From an uncultured Ruminococcus sp. (GTDB lineage: Bacteria > Bacillota > Clostridia > Oscillospirales > Acutalibacteraceae), in contig USJJ01000103.1 of assembly GCA_900554995.1 (NCBI GenBank), positions 1 to 5,694 on the forward strand: a stretch of 5,694 bases of DNA. The letters are read 5' to 3'. The notes beneath the pieces are model-generated. The model did no database searches, had not been told where the DNA came from, and saw nothing but the letters and a program-made list of their open reading frames with translations. Below, piece after piece: positions 1-5,694 of the stretch. Positions within the stretch are counted from its first letter, which is position 1. The number at the start of each line of letters is the position of its first letter. The translations under genes were made by a program, and so were the position numbers.

Positions 1-2180
1 TCAACCTCTTCATCCGAAAGGAAGCAACCCTGAACACGGATTGGCTTTGAAACGCCGACGGGACTGAACAGCATATCGCCGTAGCCCAAAAGCTTCTCGG
101 CACCTGCCGTGTCAATAATCGTTCTTGAATCAACCTGTGACGAAACCGAAAGCGCAATTCGGCTCGGGATATTCGCCTTGATAATACCGGTAATAACGTT
201 TACCGATGGTCTCTGGGTTGCGATAACAAGGTGCATACCTGCCGCACGAGCCATCTGTGCAAGACGGCAGATTGAATCTTCGACCTCGTTCGGCGCCGCC
301 ATCATAAGGTCTGACAGCTCGTCGATAAAGATAACGATATGCGGCATCGGAGTAAGTGTTTCGCTTGTTTCGGCGAGCTTATTAAAGCCCTTGATATCCC
401 TGACGGCATTCTCCGAAAACATTTTGTAGCGCTGAAGCATTTCAGTAACCGCCCAGCCGAGCGCACCTGCCGCCTTTCTCGGGTCGGAAACGACAGGTAC
501 AAGAAGATGCGGAATACCGTTATAAATCGTAAATTCAACCTGCTTCGGGTCAATCATAAGGAGCTTGACCTCGTCGGGGTTGGAATTGTAAAGAATGCTG
601 ACAATCATCGAATTAAGACAAACAGATTTACCCGAGCCCGTCGTACCCGCAATAAGAAGGTGCGGCATTTTGGCAATATCGGCACAGATTGTGTTACCGG
701 TAATATCCTTACCGAGGGCAACATTCAGCTTGCTCTTTGCGTTCTTGTAAACAGGCGTTTCAATAATCTCTCTGAGAGATACGGTAGCTCTGTTTTTATT
801 CGGAATTTCAATACCTATTGCCGACTTGTTCGGGATCGGAGCCTCAATTCTGACGCCCGACGCCGCCAATGCAAGCGCAATATCGTCGGAAAGGCTTGTG
901 ATTTTGCTGATCTTAACGCCTGCCGCAGGCTGAAGCTCATAACGCGTAACGGACGGGCCACGGCAAATATCAACAATCTTTGTCGAAACTCCGAAGCTAT
1001 TGAGCGTATCAACGAGCTTTGTTGCGTTATTCTTGAGTTCCTCCTCATAGTTCATCGCGCCTGCGTTATTAGCATATTCAAGACACTCAACGGGCGGTTT
1101 CTGATAGGTATGGAAAACCTGAGCAGGTTCGTTATTCTTCTCTGTCTTTTCGGGCTTATTTTCATTCTTAGGCTCTGCTTTAGGCTTGTCCTTCGGCTTA
1201 GATGTTCCGTTGACCTTTTTTATAATCTCATCGAGCGGGAGCTGAGGCTCAACAGTCGAAACCTCCGGTTCAGGTTTGATGTCATCAAACTTTTTAACTT
1301 CGCTCTTGGTCGGCTTGATATCCTGCTTCTTTGCATTTCCGACCAGCTCGTCAATATACATCTCATCGTCTTGCTCTGCGCCGTAAGCCTCGGGTCCTAT
1401 ATCAACGGGCACATAGGGCTTTTTCTTCCTGATAAACGATGTTTGAGCTCCGCGCTCAAGCTCTTCACGGTGATCCTTATGAATCTGCTTTGCGGAATCA
1501 ATTTTTTCCTTGATTGCAAGGTAAATTCCGAGCAACGTGCCGCCCGTAACAAACATAATCGTTGCAAGGAAAAGAACTATAAGCACAATAGCAGCCGCCG
1601 CCTTTCCGAAGAGCATTTCGGGCACTCCTCCGAAAACAGCACCGATAACTCCGCCGCTGTGCACTGTAACCGTGTCACGAAGATTCCATACATATTCAAT
1701 CTGATCCTTTATTTCACCGGCATAAAGTGCATCAGAAAACACGTGAACAATTCCCGAAAGAATTGCCGTTGCAAGCGACGCCCCGATCAGTCTGCCTCGA
1801 AGAGCCTTGACCGATTTTTCGGAAACAATCGTAATTACAATGTAGATAAGCATAAGCGGCCAAACGTATGCACAAATTCCCGAAAGTCCGAACAGGAAAT
1901 TGTGAAACGCAAGCCATACCCTCTCGCCCTTTATAAACGTTGCCGCAAGAAGAATAGCGGTCACTGCAGAGAGAATTATTGCAACTCTCTGACGGTAAAC
2001 CTCGGGCGATACGGTCCTTTTCCGCCGCTCGAAATTCTGTCTTGAATCAGCCGTGCTCTTTTTCGTCTGCTTGGATGCAGTAGGCCTTTTATTCTGAGAA
2101 GAATTTTTCGGTTTTGACGAAGTCGTTTTCTTCTTAGCTGACGACGTATTTTTCTTTTTATTCTGATTATTTGCCGCCAT
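1..2180 (-). CDS. ftsK: DNA translocase FtsK/SpoIIIE, 3'-truncated by the window edge
   Basis: This is a membrane-anchored, ATP-driven DNA pump that moves chromosomal DNA through the closing division or sporulation septum. 726 codons are visible and the frame is open to the left edge. Residues 1-65 form a hydrophilic Lys/Ser/Thr/Asn-rich tail. About four hydrophobic segments follow (near 66-83, 98-119, 129-148 and 177-222, the last perhaps two helices), then a charged, proline-rich linker (about 225-375). The motor contains the family motif GPSVTRYEL (408-416), Walker A GTTGSGKS (512-519), IDPK (543-546), Walker B IVIFIDE (615-621), ATQRPS (654-659) and the late motif GDMLF (701-705). The visible part ends in SDEEV, so the C-terminal winged-helix gamma domain that reads orienting DNA sites should lie outside; Bacillus subtilis SpoIIIE is about 790 residues. 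The ATG at 2178-2180 has a strong ribosome site. Whether it serves division, sporulation or both cannot be told from sequence. The family call is very secure. Confidence 0.97.
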   Translation of the reverse strand, partial: MAANNQNKKKNTSSAKKKTTSSKPKNSSQNKRPTASKQTKKSTADSRQNFERRKRTVSPEVYRQRVAIILSAVTAILLAATFIKGERVWLAFHNFLFGLSGICAYVWPLMLIYIVITIVSEKSVKALRGRLIGASLATAILSGIVHVFSDALYAGEIKDQIEYVWNLRDTVTVHSGGVIGAVFGGVPEMLFGKAAAAIVLIVLFLATIMFVTGGTLLGIYLAIKEKIDSAKQIHKDHREELERGAQTSFIRKKKPYVPVDIGPEAYGAEQDDEMYIDELVGNAKKQDIKPTKSEVKKFDDIKPEPEVSTVEPQLPLDEIIKKVNGTSKPKDKPKAEPKNENKPEKTEKNNEPAQVFHTYQKPPVECLEYANNAGAMNYEEELKNNATKLVDTLNSFGVSTKIVDICRGPSVTRYELQPAAGVKISKITSLSDDIALALAASGVRIEAPIPNKSAIGIEIPNKNRATVSLREIIETPVYKNAKSKLNVALGKDITGNTICADIAKMPHLLIAGTTGSGKSVCLNSMIVSILYNSNPDEVKLLMIDPKQVEFTIYNGIPHLLVPVVSDPRKAAGALGWAVTEMLQRYKMFSENAVRDIKGFNKLAETSETLTPMPHIVIFIDELSDLMMAAPNEVEDSICRLAQMARAAGMHLVIATQRPSVNVITGIIKANIPSRIALSVSSQVDSRTIIDTAGAEKLLGYGDMLFSPVGVSKPIRVQGCFLSDEEV

Positions 2181-2184
2181 ATTT

Positions 2185-2190
2185 CCCTCC
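2185..2190 (-). promoter_or_regulatory. Ribosome binding site of ftsK
   Basis: Read on the minus strand this is GGAGGG, four bases before the ATG at 2178-2180. It is a near-perfect Shine-Dalgarno sequence with slightly short spacing. It supports this ATG as the start, and the lysine-rich tail as a genuine part of the protein. Confidence 0.8.
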
Positions 2191-2237
2191 GAAGTATATA
2201 AAAATATAATAATACATAATGACCCAATATCTTGTAT

Positions 2238-2266
2238 ATAATACCATTTTTAGCTACAAATATCAA
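2238..2266 (-). promoter_or_regulatory. Sigma-A-type promoter for ftsK
   Basis: On the minus strand there is a -35 box TTGATA (2261-2266), a spacer of exactly 17 bases, and a -10 box TATTAT (2238-2243). A TGG lies directly before the -10 box, giving an extended -10 element. Transcription would start near 2231, leaving a leader of about 50 bases before the ATG. The boxes and spacing are seen directly; their use as a promoter is inferred. Confidence 0.7.
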
Positions 2267-2279
2267 TATGTTTATTGAT
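2262..2279. repeat. 7-bp inverted repeat spanning the two divergent -35 boxes
   Basis: ATCAATA (2262-2268) and TATTGAT (2273-2279) are perfect reverse complements separated by four bases. The arms overlap the -35 boxes of the ftsK and epimerase promoters. It could be an operator for a regulator acting on both directions, or simply the result of two similar -35 boxes facing each other in AT-rich DNA. The repeat is certain; its function is not known. Confidence 0.45.
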
Positions 2280-2303
2280 TTTTTTTGAAGGATTGTATAT
2301 AAT
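2275..2303 (+). promoter_or_regulatory. Sigma-A-type promoter for the aldose epimerase gene
   Basis: A -35 box TTGATT (2275-2280; four of six consensus bases), a 17-base spacer and a perfect -10 box TATAAT (2298-2303) lie just upstream of the epimerase. The expected start near 2310 leaves a leader of only about 20 bases containing the ribosome site, so there is no room for a riboswitch or attenuator. Confidence 0.75.
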
Positions 2304-2316
2304 TAAGAAAACAAGC

Positions 2317-2323
2317 AAAGGAG
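2317..2323 (+). promoter_or_regulatory. Ribosome binding site deciding the GTG start
   Basis: AAAGGAG lies seven bases before the GTG at 2331, which is ideal spacing. This fixes GTG as the initiation codon of the epimerase; no ATG in that frame offers a better-placed start. Confidence 0.85.
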
Positions 2324-2330
2324 TGTTAAC

Positions 2331-3185
2331 GTGAACTATACTTTAAATAACAAATCGGTAAGTATTTCCGTCAAAAAATACGGTGCCGAGCTTTCATCAT
2401 TCAAGTCGCTTGACACATCAATCGAATATCTTTGGCAGGGCAACCCGGACGTCTGGTACGGTCAGTCCCCTATCCTCTTCCCGATTGTCGGCACACTGCT
2501 TGACAATAAGTGCAGAATCGACGGCAAGGAATACGAAATGTTCCGTCACGGAATCGCAAGAAAGAGAGATTTTGAATTAAAGGAGCAGGGCGAGGATCAT
2601 CTCACACTTACTCAGAGCTGGAACGACGAATCGCTGGAGCGCTATCCTTACAAGTACATATTTGACATTGAGTTCAAGCTCGACGGCAAAAAGCTGACCG
2701 TCACACATACAATTAAAAATGCCGACAGCAAGACTATGTATTTCTCAATCGGCGCACACCCCGGATTCAACTGCAAAATCGGCGACAGACTTGAATTTGC
2801 CGAGCCGGAAACACTTGTATGTGAGAAGATCGACAGCGATTCAATCCTTGACGGAAAGCATTATCCGACACTTGATAACGAGAAAACGATCATTATCACA
2901 AAGGATATCTTTGACGGAGACGCTCTCATTCTTTCCGGAATGAAGTCTGACACACTTTACCTCAGAAGCGATTTTCGCCCGCAGTCAATAAAATTCAACT
3001 TCGGCAAGGCGCCCGTTCTCGGAATTTGGGCAAAGCCGGGCGCTGAATACGTATGTATTGAGCCGTGGTACGGAATAAACGATTCGCGAGAGGTCAAGGA
3101 GGATTTCTCAGAGAAGCGTCTTATTCAGAAACTTGAACCCGACGAGGAATTCGTATTCCCGTGGAGCGCAGAAATAATCGAATAA
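2331..3185 (+). CDS. Aldose 1-epimerase family protein (LacX/GalM-like)
   Basis: This 284-residue protein, with no signal peptide and so probably cytoplasmic, belongs to the aldose 1-epimerase (mutarotase) fold family. Members interconvert the alpha and beta anomers of sugars such as glucose and galactose. Family landmarks appear in order: the W-x-G-Q-S-P-x-L-F-P-x-V-G stretch (42-54), FRHGIAR (71-77), GAHPGFN (141-147) and CIEPWYG (242-248). By comparison with GalM, H73 and H143 would be the substrate-binding and catalytic acid histidines, and E244 the catalytic base. The short length and the RHGxAR and EPWYG motifs fit the LacX-like subgroup better than classical GalM, which is about 340 residues. 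Natural substrates of that subgroup are poorly defined, so the sugar is not assigned. The gene has its own promoter and terminator and looks monocistronic. It converges on a glucosidase operon, so a role in handling released hexoses is plausible but inferred. Confidence 0.92.
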   Translation: MNYTLNNKSVSISVKKYGAELSSFKSLDTSIEYLWQGNPDVWYGQSPILFPIVGTLLDNKCRIDGKEYEMFRHGIARKRDFELKEQGEDHLTLTQSWNDESLERYPYKYIFDIEFKLDGKKLTVTHTIKNADSKTMYFSIGAHPGFNCKIGDRLEFAEPETLVCEKIDSDSILDGKHYPTLDNEKTIIITKDIFDGDALILSGMKSDTLYLRSDFRPQSIKFNFGKAPVLGIWAKPGAEYVCIEPWYGINDSREVKEDFSEKRLIQKLEPDEEFVFPWSAEIIE

Positions 3186-3228
3186 AAAATATCGCATTCG
3201 GCGGACAACACCGAATGCGAATTTTTTT
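3184..3228. terminator. Bidirectional rho-independent terminator
   Basis: A perfect 10-bp stem, TCGCATTCGG (3192-3201) with CCGAATGCGA (3211-3220), encloses a 9-base loop. It is followed by seven T on the plus strand (3222-3228) and preceded by an A run (3184-3189), which is a U run in minus-strand transcripts. It lies directly between the stop of the epimerase (plus) and the stop of the LRR gene (minus), so it can end both converging transcripts. The T run overlaps the LRR stop codon at 3227-3229. Confidence 0.9.
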
Positions 3229-4144
3229 ATTTTATAAGTTCGACCTTGATTCCTTTATCCTTTGCGTAATCCGCAGCCTTTGAGCCCGATGTCGTTCTGA
3301 TCACAAGGTCGGTGTCAACACTTCCGTCGGATTTTATAAAAGCGTTATTGTCAATTGTTTTGACCGACGACGGAATTGTGATTTCCTTAATCCCCGATTG
3401 AAGCGTGATTACGGAAGAAATCTGATTAACACTTTCGGGGAACTCGATTTTTTTAAGATTTGAACAGAGAACAAAAATACCCTGAGGAACAACCTTAACT
3501 TTATCGGAGAATGTGAACTCCGTCAAATCCTTGCATCTGAAAAAAGCAAGCGGCATAATTGTCTCCACCGAGTCGGGGCAGGTGTAATTGCCGAGCTTCG
3601 CATACGGTAAAGCAAAATATAATTTTTTCATATCCGATGAAAAAAGCACATCGTTTTTAATCGCGAAATTGCCTCCGTCCTCAAGCTCAACTTTTTTGAG
3701 TGAGGTACAGTTTGCGAAAATACTTCCTCCGAGCTTTTCAACACTCTTCGGCAGGGTTATCTCCTCAAGCGACGTACAATTGCCGAAGCAATTTTCATCA
3801 ATGTTGAGAATTGATTTTCCGAGCTTAACGGTTTTAAGGAATTTGCAGCCGTCGAAAGCACTTTTTCCGATATAGGTTACATTGTTGCCGATTTCAACAG
3901 ATGTGATATCACTGTTTTCAAAGGCGTTCGTATCAATCTGAGTAACCTTTTTTCCTCTCAGCTTTGACGGGATTTTAACATCCTTGCCGTCTCCGTTGTA
4001 TGCAGTAACAGTCACAGTACCCTTTTCGGTTCCGTCAACATATTCAAACTCGGATTTATCCCATTTAAAATAAATCATAATCGCTGACGCACCGACAATC
4101 AAAACGGCAAGCGTAAAGCATAAAACCTTAATAGCATTTTTCAT
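3227..4144 (-). CDS. BspA-like leucine-rich-repeat (LRR_5) protein with N-terminal membrane segment
   Basis: This 305-residue protein is exported or membrane-anchored. Residues 4-26 are strongly hydrophobic after a short basic start, giving either a signal peptide (possible cut after GASA, about 18-21) or a signal anchor; no lipobox cysteine is present. The rest is made of about 23-residue BspA-type repeats with the pattern LxxIxLPxSVxxIxxxAFxxCxx: clear units at 80-102, 103-125, 126-148, 207-229, 230-251 and 252-273. The stretch 149-206 between them resembles the non-repeating insert often seen in this family. The tail (about 280-305) resembles the SxAxxYAKxxGI end common in BspA-like proteins. 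There is no LPxTG sorting signal, dockerin or enzyme domain. The family generally mediates binding to proteins, host surfaces or carbohydrates; the ligand here is unknown. It lies 14 bases after a glucosidase gene and is probably co-transcribed. The ATG is supported by AAGGTG seven bases upstream. Confidence 0.88.
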   Translation of the reverse strand: MKNAIKVLCFTLAVLIVGASAIMIYFKWDKSEFEYVDGTEKGTVTVTAYNGDGKDVKIPSKLRGKKVTQIDTNAFENSDITSVEIGNNVTYIGKSAFDGCKFLKTVKLGKSILNIDENCFGNCTSLEEITLPKSVEKLGGSIFANCTSLKKVELEDGGNFAIKNDVLFSSDMKKLYFALPYAKLGNYTCPDSVETIMPLAFFRCKDLTEFTFSDKVKVVPQGIFVLCSNLKKIEFPESVNQISSVITLQSGIKEITIPSSVKTIDNNAFIKSDGSVDTDLVIRTTSGSKAADYAKDKGIKVELIK

Positions 4145-4151
4145 AATATTT

Positions 4152-4157
4152 CACCTT
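4152..4157 (-). promoter_or_regulatory. Ribosome binding site of the LRR gene, touching the upstream stop codon
   Basis: On the minus strand this is AAGGTG, seven bases before the ATG at 4142-4144. Together with the adjacent A residues it abuts or overlaps the glucosidase TGA (4159-4161). Ribosomes ending the glucosidase would sit on this site, a layout expected for translational coupling. Confidence 0.65.
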
Positions 4158-4158
4158 T

Positions 4159-5694
4159 TCAGAACATATATACTCTGACTTCATACGGTTTTGTTACAAA
4201 GCCGTTGTTGACAATTTTATTGTCGGAATAATTGGAAAGCACAAGCTGACCGTCGGAAAGATTGTAGCCCTTCGGCGCTTTGAACTTAACCGAACCCTCC
4301 TTAAATGAACAGACGACGAGCACTCTCCTGTCCCCGAGGACTCTTTCATACGTGTAAAGGAACGGATTGAGATGATCGTATTCCTTGTATTTACCGTATA
4401 TCAGAACATCATTTTCTTTTCTTAGCTTGATCAACTTTTTATAGAAATTGAGAATTGAATCAGGATTCTTAAGATCGTCCTCAACGTTGATCTCTTTATA
4501 GTTCGGATTGATGTTAAACCACGGCTTGCCTGTTGTAAAGCCAGCATTTTCCGCCTCGGACCACTGAACAGGCGTTCTTGCATTCTCACGGCTGACATCC
4601 TTAGCAAGCTTGAGGAAACGCTTTTCACTATAACCGAGCTTCTTAAAGACCTTCCAGTTATTGAATGTCATAACATCCTTATAATCGGAAATTTTGTCAA
4701 AGAGCAGGTTTGTCATACCGATTTCCTGTCCCTGATAAATGAACGGCGTGCCGCAAAGCAGGAAATACATAGCGGCAAGCATTTTTCCGCTTTCAACACG
4801 GTAGTTGATATTGCCGTAGCGCTCAATAATACGTGCGTGATCGTGATTTTCGATATAGAGACAATTCCAGCCTTTGCCATAAAGTCCGTACTGCCACTTT
4901 GAAAGCGTGGACTTCAGCTTGATAAGATTAAACGGAGTCTTTACCCAGTCAACCATAAAGCAGTTGGCGTTCATATGCTCAAATGAAATCATCATATTCA
5001 GCTTCTGATTCGGTCCCTCGGTAACAAAATCCTTTGCCATTTTAATATCTGACATAGGACCCTCGCCGACGGTGAAGCAGTCATAATGATCATAAACGTC
5101 ACGCTTAAATTCGTCGAGATATTCCTCAAGATGCGGTCCGTGCTTATAATGCTCAACACCCGTCGCAATCGGAAGCGGAATACCGTTCGGCAGTCCCTCC
5201 TGCTTTGAAATGAATGTAATAACGTCCTCACGAAATCCGTCAACACCCATATCGAGCCAGTAACGCATAATGTCCTTGACCTCTTGACGCACTTTCGGAT
5301 TGTCCATATTGAGGTCGGGCTGTTTCTTTGCAAAGACGTGGAGATAATACTCGTCGATATCGGGATTGTATTCCCACGCTCCTCCCTCAAAGGTCGAAAG
5401 CCAGTTGTTCGGCGGATTTTTGCCCTTGCCCTTGCGCCAGATATAATAGTCGTGATACGGATTGTCAACGCTCTTTGCGCTCTCCTTGAACCATTCGTGT
5501 TCGTCGGAGGTGTGATTAACGACAAGATCCATAAAAACTCTCATCCCACGTTCGTGAGCACCGTCAAGGACCTTTTTGAAATCCTCAAGCGTGCCGAACT
5601 CGGGATTAATGTTTCTGTAATCCGAAATATCATAGCCGTAGTCGGCATTCGGAGTGGGATAAATCGGAGAGAACCATATTCCGTCAACGCCGAG
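4159..5694 (-). CDS. GH13 alpha-glucosidase, oligo-1,6-glucosidase type, 5'-truncated
   Basis: This glycoside hydrolase family 13 enzyme should release glucose from the non-reducing end of alpha-linked oligosaccharides such as isomaltose or panose. 511 residues are visible and the frame is open to the right edge. By alignment of catalytic positions with Bacillus cereus oligo-1,6-glucosidase, about 42-44 N-terminal residues are missing, so the full length is near 553. In fragment numbering: GYDISDY (about 22-28), block I DLVVNH (56-61), the subgroup marker QPDLN (125-129), block II GFREDV with nucleophile D157, block III VGEGP with acid/base E211, and block IV ENHDHAR with transition-state Asp D285. 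A beta-sheet C-terminal domain ends in VRVYMF. Valine directly after the nucleophile is the residue associated with alpha-1,6 rather than alpha-1,4 preference. Whether the enzyme is secreted cannot be judged because the N-terminus is absent, though the subgroup is usually cytoplasmic. The LRR gene follows in the same probable operon. The methionine at 5544 is internal, since conserved GH13 sequence continues upstream of it. Confidence 0.92.
   Translation of the reverse strand, partial: LGVDGIWFSPIYPTPNADYGYDISDYRNINPEFGTLEDFKKVLDGAHERGMRVFMDLVVNHTSDEHEWFKESAKSVDNPYHDYYIWRKGKGKNPPNNWLSTFEGGAWEYNPDIDEYYLHVFAKKQPDLNMDNPKVRQEVKDIMRYWLDMGVDGFREDVITFISKQEGLPNGIPLPIATGVEHYKHGPHLEEYLDEFKRDVYDHYDCFTVGEGPMSDIKMAKDFVTEGPNQKLNMMISFEHMNANCFMVDWVKTPFNLIKLKSTLSKWQYGLYGKGWNCLYIENHDHARIIERYGNINYRVESGKMLAAMYFLLCGTPFIYQGQEIGMTNLLFDKISDYKDVMTFNNWKVFKKLGYSEKRFLKLAKDVSRENARTPVQWSEAENAGFTTGKPWFNINPNYKEINVEDDLKNPDSILNFYKKLIKLRKENDVLIYGKYKEYDHLNPFLYTYERVLGDRRVLVVCSFKEGSVKFKAPKGYNLSDGQLVLSNYSDNKIVNNGFVTKPYEVRVYMF

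Noticed and set aside
339..2045. A 568-codon stop-free plus-strand reading frame lying antisense to ftsK.
   Set aside because: Its translation is rich in Arg, Asn and Cys, has no recognisable domain, and it has no convincing ribosome site. The minus strand carries unmistakable FtsK motifs throughout. The open frame is a by-product of ftsK codon choice.
1976..2266. A minus-strand 96-codon frame covering the ftsK start and its promoter region.
   Set aside because: It runs through the predicted promoter and the ftsK ribosome site in another frame, and encodes an Arg/Lys-rich sequence produced by the shifted reading of the FtsK tail.
2181..2330. Possible riboswitch, small RNA or tRNA in the divergent intergenic region.
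   Set aside because: The 150 bases are AT-rich and are accounted for by two promoters, two short leaders and two ribosome sites. I see no extended conserved stem structure or cloverleaf.
4064..4144. Possible lipoprotein signal in the LRR protein.
   Set aside because: The only cysteine in the N-terminal segment is residue 9, too early and not preceded by a lipobox. The region after the hydrophobic core lacks cysteine.
4998..5525. A 175-codon minus-strand frame inside the glucosidase gene.
   Set aside because: It overlaps the conserved GH13 blocks in a shifted frame, has an Arg/Thr/Ser-rich translation with no family resemblance, and has no ribosome site of note.
5542..5544. An ATG that could be taken as the glucosidase start.
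   Set aside because: The 50 codons upstream to the window edge are in frame and encode conserved GH13 sequence, including GYDISDY and PEFGT. This methionine is internal, just before block I.
1..5694. CRISPR arrays, insertion sequences, phage or defence genes.
   Set aside because: No spaced direct repeats, terminal inverted repeats, transposase, integrase or defence-type domains can be seen on either strand. The genes are ordinary chromosomal types with similar base composition.

Overview
The window looks like a chromosomal segment of a low-to-mid GC Gram-positive bacterium, most likely a gut Clostridia member of the Ruminococcus/Oscillospiraceae type. This rests on the strong AGGAGG-like ribosome sites, sigma-A-like promoters, a Firmicutes-style FtsK/SpoIIIE, a LacX-type aldose epimerase, a GH13 oligo-glucosidase and a small BspA-type leucine-rich-repeat protein. 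The taxonomic call is inference. No marker gene fixes it.

Layout: (1) Positions 1-2180, minus strand: the first 726 codons of an FtsK/SpoIIIE DNA translocase. The membrane domain, linker and nearly all of the motor domain are present, and the C-terminal end lies beyond the left edge. (2) Positions 2181-2330: a 150-base divergent control region holding one good sigma-A-type promoter for each direction. Their -35 boxes sit back to back and form a 7-bp inverted repeat. (3) Positions 2331-3185, plus strand: a complete aldose 1-epimerase-family protein with a GTG start. (4) Positions 3184-3228: a hairpin flanked by A and T runs that can terminate transcription in both directions, between convergent genes. 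(5) Positions 3227-4144, minus strand: a complete 305-residue membrane-anchored or secreted LRR_5 (BspA-like) protein. (6) Positions 4159-5694, minus strand: a GH13 alpha-glucosidase of the oligo-1,6-glucosidase type, lacking only about 42-44 N-terminal residues at the right edge.

The glucosidase and LRR genes read in the same direction, are 14 bases apart and are probably co-transcribed; the LRR ribosome site overlaps the glucosidase stop codon. The epimerase converges on them and may act on sugars released by such a glucosidase, but it has its own promoter and terminator and is not in their operon. ftsK is a housekeeping gene that shares only the control region with the epimerase.

There is no mobile element, CRISPR array, tRNA or rRNA that I can see, and no gene-free stretch over 300 bases. 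I did not find a convincing undescribed system. The most unusual points are the coupled glucosidase/LRR pair, the departures from consensus in the glucosidase active-site blocks, and the compact divergent promoter.
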